A stretch of DNA of 64,000 bases from Mesorhizobium sp. M4B.F.Ca.ET.058.02.1.1 (GTDB taxonomy: Bacteria > Pseudomonadota > Alphaproteobacteria > Rhizobiales > Rhizobiaceae). The stretch covers positions 6,283,001-6,347,000 of the forward strand of contig NZ_CP034450.1 of NCBI RefSeq assembly GCF_003952505.1, in the 5' to 3' direction. The position numbers and the translations under genes were made by a program. Under the pieces are notes generated by a model that worked only from the letters and a program-made list of their open reading frames with translations, made no database searches and was not told the origin of the DNA. Positions 62,836 through 64,000 of this stretch are shown one piece after another. Numbering within the stretch: position 1 is the stretch's first letter; every line of letters starts with the position of its first letter.

Positions 62836-64000
62836 ATGACGGCATCGGCGAAAGATCTATCCTTGCGCGTTCCCATCGACGGACGGCACCGCAAGATGCT
62901 GATCGATGGAAAGTGGCGCGACGCGGCGAGCGGCCGCACCTTCGAGACGCGCAACCCCGCCACGGGGGCGGTGATCGGCACCGTGCCGCGATCCGGTGCC
63001 GGGGACATCGACCTCGCCGTCGCCGCCGCGCGCCGTGCCTTCGAAGGACCGTGGAGCCGGTTCAAGCCGTATGAGCGCCAGCTCCTGCTCCTCAAGATCG
63101 CCGATCTGATGGAGCGGCATTGGGAAGAGATCGCGCTTTCCGATACGACGGATATGGGCATGCCGATCACGCGCACGCTGGCCAACAGGACCCGCGTGCT
63201 CGGCATGTTGCGCTTCTATGCCGGCATGGCCACCTCCATTCACGGGCAGACGGTCGGCAACTCGCTGCCCGGCGAGATCGTGTCCTACACCCGCAAGGAA
63301 CCGGTCGGCGTCGTTGGCGCGATCATTCCCTGGAACGCGCCTGCCGCCGCCTCGATCTGGAAAATCGGCCCGGCGCTCGCCACCGGCTGCACCATCGTGC
63401 TGAAGCCCTCGGAAGAGGCGCCGCTGACGCCGCTGCTGATCGCCGAGATCATGCTGGAAGCGGGCCTGCCGGAGGGCGTTGTCAACGTCGTCACCGGCAC
63501 CGGCGCCGAGGCCGGCGCGCCGCTGGCCTCGCATATGGATGTCGATAAGGTGGTCTTCACCGGCTCCACCGCGACTGGCCAAAGCATCCTGCGCGCCTCG
63601 GCCTCCAACATGAAGCGCGTTTCGCTGGAGCTTGGCGGCAAGTCGCCGGTGATCGTCTGCGCCGACGCCGACATCGAGCGCGCCGTGCCGGTGGCGGCGA
63701 TGTCGGTCTTCGCCAATTCCGGCCAGATCTGCATCGCCGGCTCGCGGCTCTTCGTCGAGCAGCCGATCTATGAGGAGTTCGTCGAGCGGGTCGCCGCCCA
63801 TGCGGCAAAGCTCAGGATCGGCGACGGCGCCGATCCGGCAACCGAGATCGGGCCGCTGATCTCTCCCCGTCAGCTCGAGCGCGTCACCGGCTTCATCGCG
63901 GACGGCGTGCGGCAGGGCGCCAGGCTGTTGACCGGCGGCGCGCGCGTCACCGAGGGTGCGCTTGCCTTGGGCAATTTCATCACGCCGGGCGTGTTCGCCG
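62836..64000 (+). CDS. aldehyde dehydrogenase family protein, 5' part
   Basis: These are the first 388 codons of an NAD(P)+-dependent aldehyde dehydrogenase; the gene continues past the right edge. Motifs are RKMLIDGKWRDAASGRTFET at about 15-34, GAIIPWNAPAAASIWKIGPA, then TIVLKPSEEAPLTP for cofactor binding, the catalytic Glu in LELGGKSPVIV and the nucleophilic Cys in FANSGQICIAGSR. The enzyme oxidises an aldehyde to the acid; the substrate cannot be set from sequence. ATG 62836 follows a GGAACAAGGG stretch. An SDR remnant just upstream suggests it once belonged to a dehydrogenase operon. Confidence 0.93.
   Translation, partial: MTASAKDLSLRVPIDGRHRKMLIDGKWRDAASGRTFETRNPATGAVIGTVPRSGAGDIDLAVAAARRAFEGPWSRFKPYERQLLLLKIADLMERHWEEIALSDTTDMGMPITRTLANRTRVLGMLRFYAGMATSIHGQTVGNSLPGEIVSYTRKEPVGVVGAIIPWNAPAAASIWKIGPALATGCTIVLKPSEEAPLTPLLIAEIMLEAGLPEGVVNVVTGTGAEAGAPLASHMDVDKVVFTGSTATGQSILRASASNMKRVSLELGGKSPVIVCADADIERAVPVAAMSVFANSGQICIAGSRLFVEQPIYEEFVERVAAHAAKLRIGDGADPATEIGPLISPRQLERVTGFIADGVRQGARLLTGGARVTEGALALGNFITPGVFA

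Noticed and set aside
1..64000. tRNA, rRNA, CRISPR array or insertion sequence
   Set aside because: No clover-leaf-like tRNA, rRNA stretch, regularly spaced repeat array or transposase was recognised on either strand by eye; a tRNA or IS scan would be needed to be certain.

Overview
The window looks like a high-GC Hyphomicrobiales (Rhizobiales) chromosome or megaplasmid, most likely Mesorhizobium or a close relative. The basis is a rhizobial-type FixN/CcoN start, an FnrN-type regulator with a C-X2-C-X7-C cluster, TTGAT-N4-ATCAA anaeroboxes, NnrR boxes in front of nirK and pseudoazurin, and a short second FtsZ. The genus is inference.

Region 1 (1-8540) is a micro-oxic/denitrification block: the 5' end of ccoN, a hemerythrin-like protein, fnrN, hemN, a two-pore-helix K+ channel-like protein, a group III truncated globin, nirV, nirK, pseudoazurin, nnrR and a small DUF1858 protein. 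FNR boxes at 660 and 2080 serve the oxygen branch. NnrR boxes at 6619 and 7379 serve the nitric-oxide branch.

Region 2 (8672-15167) is a catabolic/uptake operon read leftward: a YtcJ-like amidohydrolase and a four-component polyamine-type ABC transporter. A divergent GntR/FCD regulator faces it across a TGTATACA operator. A short ftsZ-like gene with one frameshift follows (15424-16415).

Region 3 (16805-62494) is a large type VI secretion (T6SS) island. Its main leftward operon runs tssA-B-C-hcp-tssE-F-G-tagH-tssJ-K-L-M-tagF-DUF2169-ketoacyl-synthase-like-DUF4150-propeller protein. tssH/clpV is divergent from tssA. A short rightward cassette holds vgrG, a DUF6484 protein and a truncated TIGR02270-like gene. 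A second leftward block carries another TagH, another TssL and another TssM, then the PppA phosphatase, the PpkA kinase, a DUF1036 protein and an M23/lysozyme-like fusion. At the outer edge lie two caspase-fold proteins, an OmpA-like protein, a small lipoprotein and a DUF6931-like protein. The locus therefore encodes all 13 core subunits plus a complete phosphorylation control set, with TssL, TssM and TagH each present twice.

Region 4 (62495-64000) holds the tail of a broken short-chain dehydrogenase and the start of an aldehyde dehydrogenase. This may mark the right edge of the island.

Nine otherwise normal genes are broken by the apparent loss of exactly one base, nearly always in a run of G or C: a potB-like gene, ftsZ, ppkA, vgrG, the propeller gene, DUF4150, tssK, tssG and tssA. 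I read this as probable systematic homopolymer undercalling rather than nine pseudogenes. These genes are given as single loci with the break stated. No RNA genes, insertion sequences or CRISPR arrays were seen.
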